64,000 nt of DNA from Neospora caninum Liverpool (lineage: Eukaryota; Apicomplexa; Conoidasida; Eucoccidiorida; Sarcocystidae): positions 1 through 64,000 of the forward strand of contig NC_018387.1 of NCBI RefSeq assembly GCF_000208865.1, given 5' to 3'. The stretch's first letter is position 1. Every line of letters begins with the position of its first letter. Below, piece after piece: positions 39,151-52,537 of this stretch. Under the pieces are notes generated by a model. That model was not told the DNA's origin, did not search any database, and saw only the letters and a list, made by a program, of their open reading frames with translations. The position numbers and the translations under genes are program-made.

Positions 39151-40739
39151 TGAATCACACTTTTGGTTTCGCGCTAACGTCAGGGTCCTGCCATTGGATT
39201 TCACAGCGCTTACAACACTGTTCCAAATTGTCTTTCCGCGACGGCAGTTCAATCAATTTACGTGGCATTGCCAACTGAAGTGAAACCGTTGCCCATTCCT
39301 GCTGGTTCGTTGACGTATCGCATTATGAGCGTGAAGTGACAAAAGGGTGGCATACCAAAGGCAAGCCGTGGTCGAAGAGATATCCCTGGGACTTCAACAG
39401 TTACGTACGGCACCTGCCGAGCTGGCGCGCTGCTTAGGGCTGGTTTCGTTTCATTCTCAACTGCGACATAGGATCTAGTGGGGCTATAAAAACAGATACA
39501 TTTTGAGCGCGTCTGTGTTACGTACGTAATGCGGTCGGTATCTTCGTGCTATTGCACGAGCCGTGCCGGAAGCATCCATGTTATGGCCACAGGGTGTCAC
39601 TCACGACACTTCTTCAAGCGCCGTTCCTCGAAATGACTACATTGGGGGAGTTTTTTACCCAGGCAACACGTAATCGTAACCCTCTGAATGACTCGAGAGT
39701 CACCCTGTTTCAGGTAGTCTGGCGAGTCGTGTGTGTGACGAGCTGTTTTTCGCTTCTTTGCTTGCCGTATTGTCGGAATCGAGAATAAACTAATGCCCAC
39801 TGCAGATGGTACTTTGTCTCTAAGGGACACTCCATCACGACACCAAAAACGACACTTCATTCCCTGGATTTGGAAAGGTGTTAAATGCTGGAAGGTGCGA
39901 ACGGGTCTCCGCAGCATGTGCTTGCGGCCGATTTGAGAGCTTTCTGAGGGCTGGAGCCTACCATGCTCGGTTGGTTGTGTGCCGATCTCGGCACGGTTGT
40001 CCCTCGTTCACAGACACATCATGTTTACACTGTGTCCTCTGCTTTTGGGTCAGCGTGTTACAGGTTTCTGGAACTGCAAAACAGCAAAAAGGAGCGCCGC
40101 CTTGCAGTTTAGCGGCAGCAGACGCGCCACCGGGCAGTGTTGCGTTGGCAAGCCGGTAAAGAGCCAAAGGCAAAAGCAGAGCAACGCGAGCCACCCCCGC
40201 CTCCAGCTATCGTCAACGCACTGCCTTGGCCTTACACTGCTCTTTCCTACTACCGAGCAGCGCGCCTGCTCTCGATTTTAAACTAAAGCATTTGCCCCTT
40301 GGGCACGAAAATAAGCACTAGAGCGGCAGCCTATGCGGGTGAAGCAGCCAACATCGCCTGTTGTACAGCGACTCAAGTACTCGGCCCCCACGCTGGTGAA
40401 CAGCCTGGTGTCGCACAACGCCGGTGTGCATGTGCCGGTGTGTGTGCGTGCCAAGCATTATTGGATCACACTGAAAGCACGTGCTCTATTACAACACAGC
40501 CAACCAGCAGCACACTCTGGCCATGCAGAGCCATACGCGGCGATCCTCTCCTTAATACAGTCGCACGGCTGCCGTCGTCTGCATGTCTCCATGCGCCAGG
40601 AGTCTTCTTCCATAGTCCCGCCCACCGCAAATTACGGAGGAACACCAATTACTTCATGTAAGAAGTCTGGTTTGCCGGGGCAGCCACGATCGCGCATCGT
40701 TCGCTGTGTTCGTCACGGTGGTGCGTCCGGCACCGGTCA
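39151..40739. other. Intergenic DNA, no gene recognised
   Basis: Frames up to 100 codons occur on both strands without motifs. A 196-codon plus frame (40333-40923) runs into duplication copy B, is not conserved in copy A and shows no domain. Confidence 0.4.
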
Positions 40740-40799
40740 GACTGGACACACACAGGGAGACTCACGCGCAGCTGAGCACACAATCGATTCATGGCGGCA

Positions 40800-43700
40800 T
40801 AACAAAGACATTCGAGAACTAGCGACAACGTCGACACCCTCTCTCAAAGATCCTCTAGAAGTTTGTCTTCAGTGTCACTGTCAACTATGGGTATGTTCAT
40901 TTTGTCGTACAAGTAGCAGCTGACGGGCTGCTGCTACATATATGTGCTATCCTTCTTTATCGCGTGACAGCGCGGAACTGCTATAACGCCCCCGAATGTA
41001 GTTTAAACTCGCGTGACCAAGGACTGCGCGGGTATGGGCATAGCAGCAAATGAAGACTCACGCCCTGCTGTGCTAGCTGTGTTCTCAATGCCTGAAACCA
41101 CAGCAAAGAAATTTGACGCAAACCACTTGAACGGAATAGCACGCGAGCAACGTCACCGTATTAACTTCTGTCAGATATAAGGGAAATGGAGAAGGGGATC
41201 CCGCAAAAAGACGGAAACTCAGCTATCCGATTCCAATCGGTAAAACGCTCGGACAATGAAAACGCATCTATCCACACCTGACATAGAAAATCGAGTGCTT
41301 CCCGGTGATCCCCGTAGGGCGTACTCAATACTACTTTGCTGCAAGGTTCCCGAACGGAAACTAGAATGCCGCAGTTTGTTATATCTGTGTTAGTGAACTA
41401 GGCTATAAATGTCATTCAACCGCCCCGCCTCGGCACAAACTCAGATTTCTTCCTGCCGCTACGGTTGTTTTACAGGAGAGCGAGCAATCAAGGGTTGTAG
41501 CAATAGATCGACCATCCCAGAGTAGAGGATGTTCCATCCTGAACACGAGAACAACGCAGAGGTTCGTTGCATCTCTGTTCATTCGCTGATAGGAAAGGGT
41601 ACTTTTAGAGACGACTCAGCAGGATGGTTGCTCGACATTCAGTACCACAAACAGGGACGTTTTCGATACACAGTAACGCAGATGATCAGCATAATCAGTC
41701 TATTTTGGGCAATTGTGGAACCACACTGTCGTTGCGCATAAGCTTGTTGAGATGGGCCTACAAGATACAGTATCTCAGCGCACGAGAGGGACACAACCCG
41801 GTTATCTTGCGGAGATCCAGTTATGAGTTGCATCCCAAGTTGCTTGTGAAGAGATACGGAGGAGCCATTGCTCGTGAGGATTTCCCTTCATCAGTCCATA
41901 ACCTTCAAATGTTATCTCTATTGCCGCCTTGCGTGTGACATCTTTAGATCTGAAGCTATGATTGTGGGCGATACATCCATCCGGGTTTGTCAAAATGGGA
42001 TTCATTCAACGCAACGTAAGCACCCATCCCTTTCATCCCGCTTATTCAGATATCTACCGCAGCCTCGAGATGGAGAACACATCAGCACCGGAGTCGGACC
42101 CGGCTGCGAATCTAGCGGGTCTATCGTGTTAACGGTTACGACGGGTTGCTTCGCATCTACTGGCTGGGATGCCACACCCGGAACCTCAGCTTCTGGCCAG
42201 AAAAGCCAAGACTATCGAGGGATCACTCACTACCTTTGGCAGGGTGCGTCGTCCTTCCCAGTTCCAAGCGGTCACAGAAGCGAACTCTCGATGGCAGGTC
42301 CAACGCCCCAGATTTGTTTTCCGCCAAAGTGGCCGTAGTTTTGGTCTGATAGGGGGCAAGAAATGCCAGGGGTTCGAACCCCTTCTTGTCTGAGTGAATC
42401 GATCCCATCGGTGCTCGGTATCTACAGGTTATATTGTTTCCATTTGTTCGTGCATGAAGACCATTGCGCCACTCCGCTTCAAGTCGACGAAACCTGGCTA
42501 GTGGTAGGCGAACCGTGCAAAGCAACTCCTGATTCGCGAAAAACCCAGAGCCAGTGAAAGTCGTCTCTACTCGTCTCGATCCAGAACCGCCAACCTCGCC
42601 GAGACAACGCCTGTCCGTGTGGTGCCCGTGACTTACATCCCTGTCGACAGCAGAGAGGCAACGCGAGCACTCAAAGACTTAGGAATGTCGCTGGCGAAGG
42701 ATTCCGCAGGAAAGTTTAAACTAAGTAGCGAAGCACTGTACTAACAAGCTACATCTTGATGTCTTTTCCTTGCATTGCCCGGGCGTAACTAAAATAACCG
42801 GGGGACCATGCGATGACTTACTGGTATCAGTAGGCGTCGGTCTCAACACATCTTTCTTCCGCTTGGGCCGTTGCAGAGCCAAGGACAAGACGAAAGCGAC
42901 GGCAACTGTTGAAGCTCTGCAAGGCCATACCCACACAAACACACAAAACGGGAGTGCAATTGAGGAGTGCTAGACAATAAAGGTGTCGCTCTCTCTCTCT
43001 CTCTGAAATATCCTCAGCGCGAACATGCGCTACTACGAGTGGTGTCTGATGGTACAGAACTGAGGGAGACCTCTTGATGGCAAATTCGGCACAAATGCAA
43101 GGGGGCCAGCGACTCAGTGTGCCGTTTACAGAGGCTTTGAAAGAGATTGGCCGTTTTGGTGGTCAGCCATGTAACCGTCGCAATACTAGATTTGGTAATC
43201 TGGGAGCCCGGGTACCCCTTTGGCGATTAGGGCTTTTTAAGTTGTCGATCTGCTCAGCTCCACTAGCAGAGAAGAAATCCAAAAAGAGCACTGCTTTCCG
43301 CTCTCCATCTCAGAATTATCTAGATGCCTTCGACGTCAAGTTGCTTGCAACTATTTCAGAGGCCTGCACCATTTGGGTGCTGCGTAGGTAACCCACCACC
43401 ACAAAATACCGGAGCACTCTGCCTCGTGTGTATCTTTTTCGATGCAGAGATGAAGCCAGCACGAAAGAATTGGATTGAAAAATGGTCTTAGCTCGTACTA
43501 GAGAACGTTCCGGAGGAAGCCGTGCACCCACCCAGTCTATTTCGTTGATCAGACGTTTGATCGCCCTCCCACATGCTGCGCAACAGGAGTTACTAGTCAA
43601 GAGGACCGAAAAGTCTGCAGTGCCGGCTATGCGCGCAGGTGTGACCCTCTTCCATGAGAAAGAACAAAACCGTCCACCACACTCGCTCTTTCCATGTCAC

Positions 43701-44420
43701 CGTGGCACCGTCGACGCCCCAAGAAGCTCCGTTACACAACGAGATACAATGTAAAGGAGTATATGTGTTGACCGTTCCTGGTAGAAACCTTCATGAGTGT
43801 CGCATAGAGATGGAGAAAACCAAAACCTTTTTTGTCTGTTAGGCGGAATAGGTAAGAAAGTAGACTAAATGACTGGTAGAACAAGCTACCCGATCACGGG
43901 TACTGTGTATATGCTCAAGGTCAAAGTCCATTTCAAACCTAAACCCGGCAATTAGTCAGCTTACAGAGTCTCCAACAGTCCCAACCCCAACTTTTTTTTA
44001 TTCCTATGAAGATTCGCCAATTTTTTTTTCGCCAACTGAAGAAGAATTCTTTCTTCGCAATGTGGTGGTTTGGACAACGGAAGAGCTGCCGGCCTCCTCA
44101 CCGGTGCCTGGGCTGTCACCTTGCCCTTCTTGTTCCACTGTCGCACTGTAAGCGCCACAGTCTGTCTCTCAAATCCCTTCGTCGCTCTGGGCGTCACAAA
44201 CCGTCTCTCCCATCTCTTGATCATTACCAGCCGTCAAAGAATCCGTAGCATCACGCCCAAGTGAGAAACTGCTAGTCGCGGTGCCCATGAAGATGCAGAT
44301 TGGAGGAAAACCGTCAGACAAAAGAGACACACGGACCATCAGAGTAACAGAAGCAGCGAGAGAAAGAAGCAGGCGTGTGCCACGAGGACGCGCGTCATGT
44401 TTTGCTCGAAACACGCGTCG
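40800..44420 (-). pseudogene. Remnants of an unidentified multi-exon gene (copy B)
   Basis: Minus-strand blocks match the remnants in copy A. The start region near 44310-44420 has two overlapping frames that each give a hydrophobic leader, one reading MTRVLVAHACFFLSLLLLL then stop, the other continuing after MFRAKHDARP. Later blocks read VVDGFVLSHGR (about 43670), SLNFPAESFASD ending at a GTAAGT donor (exon end 42637), an open stretch ending THNWISAR (about 41800-41940), and a block before a GTGAGT donor (exon end 41062). A TGA precedes, and a TAG follows, the VVDGFVLSHGR block. Some exons may still be usable, but a complete reading frame could not be assembled. The product is unknown, possibly a secreted protein. 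Confidence 0.4.
42989..43004. repeat. (CT)n microsatellite
   Basis: Eight CT dinucleotides in copy B. Confidence 0.8.
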
Positions 44421-45356
44421 TGAACTTTTGCTTGTAGAACGCGGTAGTCTTTCTCACCGCTACCGAGCTGGTCGCGTTCCCAGCAAAGACAAACGCAATG
44501 TTTGGCCACACCATATCGAGTGAGGAACAAGAGCGCGAAGGAGCAGTCAACAGTCGAGTCTGGAACCCTGCAAACGTCACCAGGGTAACTTGAAAAGGGG
44601 GCCAACGTTTGTAAATGGCTTGAAGTGCCAGCTTCGAAGAGGAAAAGTCGCAAGATTTTCGCCAGCATGAGACGAGAAAACTGAGCTCCAGAAGATCATT
44701 TTCCCGATAGTGAAGGGGAGCCAGGCATGTGAATCAGATTTTCACCCCAACAAAAATGTCCGTGCGTTGTTGTCTTGCAAATTGTAGGGCCCCGCTAAAA
44801 GACGCTTAACTTTGGTAACGGCAGCCCCACCGAGAAAGGTGGGATGAAAAACGTCCGTCACGTATTCGACAGAAAGTGAGATTTCTCCGGGAAAGCGTGA
44901 AATGTCTCCGTTTTTTCGAAGTTGAATTTGCCGTAGAATCAAGGCAGCATCGACAGGGGGGGCCAGTGATAGTGTCGTTGCATGCATTTCCCGTGTCGCT
45001 CCGACCGTGGATGTGTGTTCTGTCTGGTGAATCCAGCGAAAACCACTAGAATTCTCTAGATTTCGTCCATTAAATCACGTTGTCTAGAGGAAATACAAGG
45101 CTGCTTCCCTGATAGCGGACTCAATTCGAACCCACGCAATATAATTTGATGGTTCACTATTGCAAATAGAACGCCACATCGGTTTACGCGGAAGTGTCTT
45201 GTCAACTAGAAACTGAGCTATTTTTCTCGCTATGTCTTTCACCATTTCGGGCTGCTCCTCGGGACACCGGTGTTACCGAAGCCTGAAAAAGATGCCACTG
45301 GGTGCATCGCGACTTTATGCAACAGAAGACAGGCATTATTTGAAAGCTGCAACACT

Positions 45357-45377
45357 GGGGGGGTTGGGGGGGGGGGG
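45357..45377. repeat. G7-TT-G12 homopolymer pair
   Basis: Two guanine runs separated by TT on the plus strand. Such runs can form G-quadruplex structures. No gene is attached. Confidence 0.8.
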
Positions 45378-45667
45378 TTATCTCCACGTCAAGCCCGTCA
45401 ACGCCGGTATAGGTGAAGAACCCGCTTTTATCGACATCGGTCTTGCTCACTATCCGCTTTCCTCACGATAGAAAGGCGATGGAGGCGACAAGACTGCCTT
45501 CTCGCAAGTAAATACAAGATCAAAACAGTGCCAGATTGGCGAGGAGTTCCACTGAAATGGCACGCACACATTGCGTACTGGTGTCAAACACGTTCCGCCG
45601 AAAATGGCGATTTACATGGATCTGCTAAAATTTGCCTGGTGATATCCTGAGTGTGCACTTGCAAGTG

Positions 45668-45670
<3 letters not shown>

Positions 45671-45702
<32 letters not shown>
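45671..45702. repeat. (AT)n microsatellite
   Basis: About 15.5 AT repeats in copy B, followed by further AT-rich sequence to about 45760. Confidence 0.9.
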
Positions 45703-45705
<3 letters not shown>

Positions 45706-47137
45706 CAAACGTGTCAAAGTATCCATATATATGTTGGTATGTTTTCATGTTTATATACAAGAACAGGTGCGTAGCACATGCATATGCGATGGTGTATTGA
45801 ATTAATCCCTTGTCGGTGAAAACTCATATTACGAAACTGTTATACCCGTGAAGGGGCAAACCGGCGTGCCTAGGTTCCACGTGACTCTTTTTAAGGCCTC
45901 CATATTTGGTGGTGATTTAAGGTGCTGTCAACATTGTAGGACTTGTTGGTTCCAGCGTAAACGCGCCTGGTGTCTCTCCTAGCTGTCGTCGTTTTTTCAC
46001 AGCAGCTGGAGAAAAATTGCAGCGTGCTTGGTGTACTTTGTTTGATGCTTTTTTGGCTACGGTTTCGTGTTGTCCGCATATATTGCCTCTAGAATTCATG
46101 CAACATCAGGGAGATGACGTGCGCAGTAAGCAGGCAGAAACAGTACACCGCCGCATCCGGGAGAGGGTGAAGCGGCGACGAAAAACAGCCAAAACTCTAG
46201 GAAGTCCTGTTAAACATAAGACAGAGGTCCATGTTCCGCGGGAAGTTCAAACAACAAGGTACTTTCATTAGTCGTTTCTTTGCGTTTAAACCACCTTGTC
46301 TGAAACCGACAATCTCGCATGAGTTTTCGGCTTGTAGCTCTCTCCGAACTCTGTTTTGAACGTGGGTGTACCTGAGTACGTATCCACCGGTTTACATTCA
46401 TGCATAACTTTACATATGCACATTTGCGCATGCATGAAGAAGCATACACTTAAACATTCTGTAATGGCATTGTGTGTGTTTGCCCTGGCGCCTTTCCCGA
46501 ACTGTCTGCTGCTCACTTCATTACCTAAATATACATGTATATTGGATAGCTGCTGTCTAAGATTACTCGAATTCACTTATTTATCCGGATCTGTTGACAG
46601 TGCCCTCTTTGAACAGATGGGGCGCCTGCATTCAGTCACCATCCGATTTCCAGAGTAACGCCTCAGAAAATCGTTTGTTCCACTGGAGGCTGTGTTGATG
46701 ATCGCAGGATCTGCAGTTCAGGTGTTGTGCTTAGGCAGGAGGCTGCCAGGCTTTGATTAAACCCGTATCATTCGTATTCTTCCTCTCCCCTTCACACGAA
46801 CCTGTAAAAACAATTTTGGAATGTAACTGAAAAACAAAGCGGTCCAGCTTCATAAGCGCTCGCGCTGTCTTTGTTCATCGACCGCACGCGTTCACGATAG
46901 CTACCGTAAACTCAACTCCAAACGAAGACCCCCGATCGCTCATTAGAATGAGGAGAATCGTTTGCATCGTGGGCATCTCATAACTTGGCAGGATGGCTTT
47001 ATTTCAGGTGCATTGTTCCGCCTCTTCCGACAGCCCCCCACCCTGCATCTTTGACACCATCCTACCTCTCAAAACCAGTATCGCGCTTTCACATTAACTA
47101 CGAGGTCTCCATGCAGCAACAAACGAGGTGACAGGAT

Positions 47138-50100
47138 CTATGCCAAGCACTCGCTTGTTTGATGAGGTGGAGGCTTAGATCTGTCACGGCTCAGAAACTT
47201 CTCGACGATGAACCTCCTCAGACTCTCCGGAGAAGGGTCGATCGCAGTACAGCGCTGCGGCATATCCTTCAGGTTCCTCAGCTGCAAACAACCGGGGACG
47301 AAATTGCACGAATCCACCAAGCATCCTTTCTTTCGAAGTGGACTCCGATCTGGTACGTCCTAGCCAGCTTAGGTGGTAGGACGTGTTTTTGCAACCAAGA
47401 AGCATGCGGTTGCATTTTCATTTTTCTACCAGCACCCCACTCGGATAGGCATCAGGTGGAGGTGATGTGTGCTGGTCGACTGCTGTAAAGTAACGCAATC
47501 ACTGAAATCGTACCTCCTCGGGAATGATGTCAAATTTATCTTGTCCGACAACCGACAGGATTGTCTCAGGAAATTTGCCGAAATGGGCAGTTGATGCCAG
47601 CAGCCAAGGATCGTTGCTTCTTGGTTGGACATCTTTCTGTCCGCCGTCGCTTGTTGACCAAGCGGAAGAGCCCTGAATCTCACCGGGGAGTTTCGATACA
47701 TGTTTCAGATACGCTGCATAGCCGACGGCTGAACACACCAGCAGTGCCAAATACGGCATTTTTCAGAATTCAGGGTTTCCGAGTTTCTGAGAGAACCTGG
47801 ACAAGACTGCGCCACACAGTGTTATGTTGCTCACCTGTATGAGGATCGACTATTTCTCCATAGAGACGGTACATTTTTTCGATTGCTTTTCTAGTCTCGG
47901 CATCGTCAACAGCCTCAGTGGAAAAGTGATTCCTGTAGAAGCTTAGGAATTCCTCACTCAGCTGAGCATAACCTTCTTGATCGAATCTCTCCGTCACATC
48001 TCGAACTGTGCTACACCACTGCTGAGATCTGTGCGACTGTTCCACGCAAGTGTCGTGTGATATGCCAGGAATGGGCACTCCGGGAGGCGAGGATGATAAA
48101 ACTCGTTTGTCTTCTGGCGTGTCAGCGTCTCCCGTCTGACAGTGATCTGGCACCTTTTGAGCTTCACCCGGCAATGACGAACTCTCTCGTGCACTACCCC
48201 CTTGCTTATGAATCAGGTCTCGAGTTGCTTGTGCGTTTGTCTGCCCTCTCTGAGGCAACTTCCCTTGGATCATGCAGGTGCTGAAAAGGAGTCTCTCAAA
48301 GTTACTTGCAGCAGCTATATCCATTGACGGACTGCACGTGGCCCGGACTCCTCGTCGCTGGAGACATACAGACACTGATACAACTCATCTGCTTCGAAGA
48401 TGTTGAAACTTCCAGAAAGTGTCAAAACAGAAGGAAACTGATGTGTTTCTCTGCCCTGTGCAATACTCGCTCGTTTGTATGAGCTACAAGCACCTACTTG
48501 GGGCCAAAGAGACCAACCTACAAAGTGAAACTGGTATCTGATATATTACCGCTAGATCTCTTGAGTAGCGTTTCGTATACCTTGTCATATACCCCAGTCT
48601 CCTGAACCCGGCCGAGAACGTCGTTACTGTTGGTCGCCAACAAAAGTTTGCCAATTGGCGCACCCATCTGCTTTGCAAGGAAGGCGGAAAAAATGTTGCC
48701 AAAATTGCCAGTCGGAACGACAATGTTGCAGGGACGTTTGGTCGTAGTTTCGGTGCCATGCAATTCGAAAACGTCGCCGGGCCCACTGTTCTGCACCAGG
48801 GAGCACACGGGCGACAAGACAATGTTGAATTAAGGCTTCCTCTCCGGACAGCATTTGAATCACACCCACAGGCGGCCACGGCGGTCTTTGTCTACGATTC
48901 AAACAGAAAGCTTTCGAAACCGGTGCTTCCAAGTTCGACTCTCTGCCGCAGTGAAGAGTTTCGGTGCCCTCTGCCATAAAAAGCAATGCCGAATAACGGT
49001 TATCCTGCCTTGGCGGGCATATTCATTCAAACAGTCAGGTCCTTGTTGTGACGTGGTGTGGAACGCTGTGCGAGCGCTGCACCTTCCCCCCTCCCCCTCG
49101 AGGGAAAACACAGTCGTATGCTGGTTTGTATCATTGCTAGAGCATCGCTGGTGATCTGTTCAACCAAGCATTACACAGTATTCGATCTACCAGCAGTCCA
49201 CGAGTAACTAGAGCGTGCCCTAAGTGCAGTTGGGGCATTCCAAGGCAGACATAGAAGCATGTACATCAAGCCAACCCAGAGGGAGACTTACAAACTCGTG
49301 TTGCATTTTTAGAGCAGAATACCACCAATAGGCTGCCTGAATAAGGATTCGAACGCAGTTGATACTATTTACCACAGAAAGTTTCCATCCTCTCCGGAAT
49401 GAAGGAAACCCGTCCATAGTTACTGCTGATGCATTGCTTCGTGTGTTGTTTTGAGTTCCACACCGAGAAGGTTGCCCGCTGTGAGGGAAAGGTCCTTCAT
49501 AGCGCCGTGAGTAATCGTGAATGTTGAGTTGCTGGTTGTTGCCAGAAAGCTGCTCTTGCAACGTTTTGTCCGACAACATACTTTTGACCATTCGTTGGCA
49601 GTCGTCAAACGTGCCTAAAGAAAATACACATGGAAGAGCCACAGAACCACAGGTTCGTTCTTAATGGCGCTCTACAGCACTCTGGGAAGATGTTCATGCA
49701 GACGTCGAGTTAGCGTACAGACCGACCTACACGATACAGATAATTTCCGGTACGAAAAAGCTACAATCTGAAAGCAAGCATTTCAGAGAGTTGTGCTCCC
49801 TAGCCCATATACGCATATATACAAATATGCAAATGCTTGTAATGTCGAAGGACGATTCTTCAATCAGAAATTTGACTGTAACAACAAACGACGCCTTGCG
49901 CTCTCGCAAATGTATGTTTATAGACAGAGCTACACAAACAAAGAAACTGCACGCATTTACAGGGCTATCTACCATTCGCCCTTTGCAAATACTTACTCTG
50001 TTGCTATAGTTTTGTGGTTTGAATCTCTATGGTGCTCCGAACGGTGCATCTGTTAGGCACCAGAATAGATCGCTCTATCGGTGCCTCACATGAACCACGG

Positions 50101-52537
50101 AAACGAAATGGAGCGGTCGGCTAAGTTGAGGTCAGGAGGTGGCTTCTGGTGACTTTTTTTCCGGAGCCAGACACAGGTTGTATCACTTTAGTATCATTGA
50201 GGTCATGGGGACCCGGGCAATACAGGCTTTTGTGTTCCCCAATTTTCTCGTCTGCACGGTGTGTATGATTTGCCTCTTTGCTTTTTGTACCTTTAACCTC
50301 AAGACAGTAAATGTTTGGGTCCTGTGAAGTCACCATCTGGAGCCGCTGAACCTCGGATGTGCGACCTTTTGGGAACAGAATCACTACGTGAATCAACGGC
50401 GACCTTCTCTTGAATGCTGAAAGGGAGAAGGATAATCATGGTCATGCCAGCAACGCGCTCGTGCTGAGACGCTCTTGGTCAGTGCACCTACGAACTGCAT
50501 GTGACCTCAAGACGCGAGAATCCACCGACGTCAGGACAAAAACTCCCTAAGATTTGACGAGCCTTTGCGATTTCTACATATTTCCTGCCAACTGAAGAAT
50601 GCAACACATGAGGACGACACACTCACTAGAAAAAGAATTTCATCGGGTACCATCTCTTCATGACATTCGCATCACGTGATGGAGAAGCAGCTTTCATAGA
50701 ACGAAGACACAGACGAGTCAAGGAAACACCACTGTTTACCTGCAATCGCTGCGCTCCCTGTATCCCCGCTCGTCGCCACTAGGACAATCAAGCCGGACGC
50801 TGGCGTTTGCGGCTGCTTCCCCAGAAGAAAAAAAAGGAGTTCCCCTGTTCACATAATTCCAGACGAAATATTCCCGACATAGAACGCGCAAGCAATAATA
50901 CATTGGATGTGTCGACTCGCAGCAGGACTATCGAGGCTCAGTAGTCTGGATGTGTGAAATGATCAGATAAACTACAGATGACACAGCAGCCGCGTCCCAA
51001 CTATCGCCATACTCGTGCACGGCTTTGTTGCATTCGATTTTAGATGGGTACCTAGGAATTGCATTGCAATGTCCTTGAACGCAAATGTAGGTCCGTGAAA
51101 GAGCTCCAATAGGCACGGATGGATTTCTCCCCCATTCCAATTGTGGTTTTCTTCACACTGTGGCATTCCGCTGGGCTGAAGGTGGAGTGACCTTAAACGC
51201 CGGAACTTTCGAGCTATTTCTGACCCATCCAGGTCGGCACAGGAACACGGCTTCAACTGCTTGATTGTCACGATATCCGGGTGATTGAAAGCCGAGAAGC
51301 TTCGCGTCGTTATTGTATGTAAAGAACTCCGGAGTTCTTCCGGAGAGCCGCAGCTTTCTGCAAACATTAAATTCGGTTGCATGGCTCCTCGCAAGTTGGG
51401 TCCTATTCTTAATATGCACGAGGCAATGGATCTTCGACACAACCGTTTGTAACCGTCTGCCGCAGTGGACAATAAAGGACCTCACCGTTTTCCATTCTTT
51501 CGTCTCACCTGCTTGGTCGACGAAGAGCGCAAGAAATTCAGCGCATAGTGCTGGAAACGGTAAGCAACTGAGTGGAAATGACACATACAATGATAACACA
51601 CCATACAGAAAAAGAGTCAAACATATGAGAACTTCGAGCAATAAATGAGGATCTGGTAACCAATAATTCAACCCCAGGGGCACGCTTTCCCCTCAATATC
51701 TGTAGAAGCGGCAGGGCTGGGGCGTTCCCCTGACCAGGTTGCGAAGTACATTCAATGCGAGTGGTTGCTTTCCCCACCGCGCAAGAAGAGATACTCCCAG
51801 AATTTATGATTCAGACAGAGCATCACTCGCCTCCACTTGTTTTGCATTTCCGCGTTAACCGTGGGAATATGTTCAGGCATGAGTAAGCCTCCGTCGTCGG
51901 CGAGTCCTGGCGAGACAGCGACGGAGGAAAAGTGGGTGAGAGAAAATACAGATCCACGTGTTTCACTGTCACCGCCTGACAGTGCACACCCAGATTTTTT
52001 CATAACACTGCAACGGTGACATCCCATGAGAGAGATCGCCACCAGGTTTCTAGGAACGAGACCAGTACGGGGGTTGTCCACCCCGCGGGAGGTGATGTTG
52101 AACTAAGTTGCGCGCGCATATACCTTTCATGCAAGAAAGCCGATGGCAACACCCCCGAACACAGACCCTCGCGCGTGTTCCCCATGTGAATCCAGGACGC
52201 TGGCATCATTCTTCAGTAAATATCACTAGTTGGTCATCCACATTGAGGCCGTATATGAAACCTCAAGCGTGTATCCACACGGATACTGCCATCATTCATT
52301 CCAAATATACAGGCGAGGCCATTCGGAAGAGTTCGCGCTGAACTGTTTCGACTGGAGACCAAAGCACGGCCGTCATCGATCCAAGCATCTGACTACGAGT
52401 TTGAAGATAATCGGGGAACCAACGCATGCTGGCGAGCGAGAAAAACATGGACGAACGTTGTGTCCCTGCTTACCTGCGAGCGCCGCTTCCACGAAGCTGT
52501 ATCGCTTCTTACTTCCTCTGGTGCTGACGAACTTCAT
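47138..52537 (-). CDS. Threonine synthase, 11 exons, 732 aa
   Basis: PLP-dependent lyase converting O-phosphohomoserine to threonine and phosphate. Exons on the minus strand: 52537-52474, 51906-51831, 51567-51509, 51357-51052, 50844-50740, 50416-50291, 49614-49292, 48790-48550, 48374-47835, 47728-47514, 47281-47138. Phases join throughout. Motifs run in family order: MKFVSTRG (1-8), LADDGGLLMPE, RSFSAFNHPD, ELFHGPTFAFKD with the PLP lysine at about 161, ATSGDTGSAA (192-201), VNSINCVRILIQ, PTGNFG (379-384), ATNSND, SPSMDIAAASNFER (448-461), and ASTAHFGKFPE near the end. It is longer than yeast or bacterial forms through hydrophilic insertions before the PLP motif, before VNSIN and after residue 464. 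A TAA seven codons upstream of the ATG fixes the start. Intron 2 needs a GC donor. It resembles the fungal/bacterial enzyme or metazoan threonine-synthase-like proteins; all key motifs are present. Confidence 0.92.
51568..51830 (-). other. Predicted GC-AG intron (intron 2 of threonine synthase)
   Basis: Joining exon 2 to exon 3 in phase requires the boundary ..TGGAG then GCGAGT, with acceptor ..CCACTCAG. The nearby GT donor three bases downstream leaves the wrong phase for both available acceptors. The junction gives NKW-S-CLPFPALCAEF, which fits the family. Confidence 0.55.

Larger units (their letters stand above)
40740..48290. repeat. Segmental duplication, copy B (partner at 7240-15060)
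   Basis: Colinear, same orientation, about 33 kb from copy A. It contains the 3' half of the intact threonine synthase gene and its downstream flank. It lacks the cox1-like island: the matching place is about 41300-41690. Local differences include a GGGGTTCGAACCCC palindrome at 42370 and an (AT)n run at 45671 that are not in copy A. Confidence 0.75.

Noticed and set aside
40333..40923. 196-codon plus frame
   Set aside because: Not conserved in the duplicate and no protein features.
42365..42395. tRNA-like T-arm (GGGGTTCGAACCCC)
   Set aside because: The arm is perfect, but no matching acceptor stem, D-arm or anticodon arm could be built around it, and duplication copy A lacks it.
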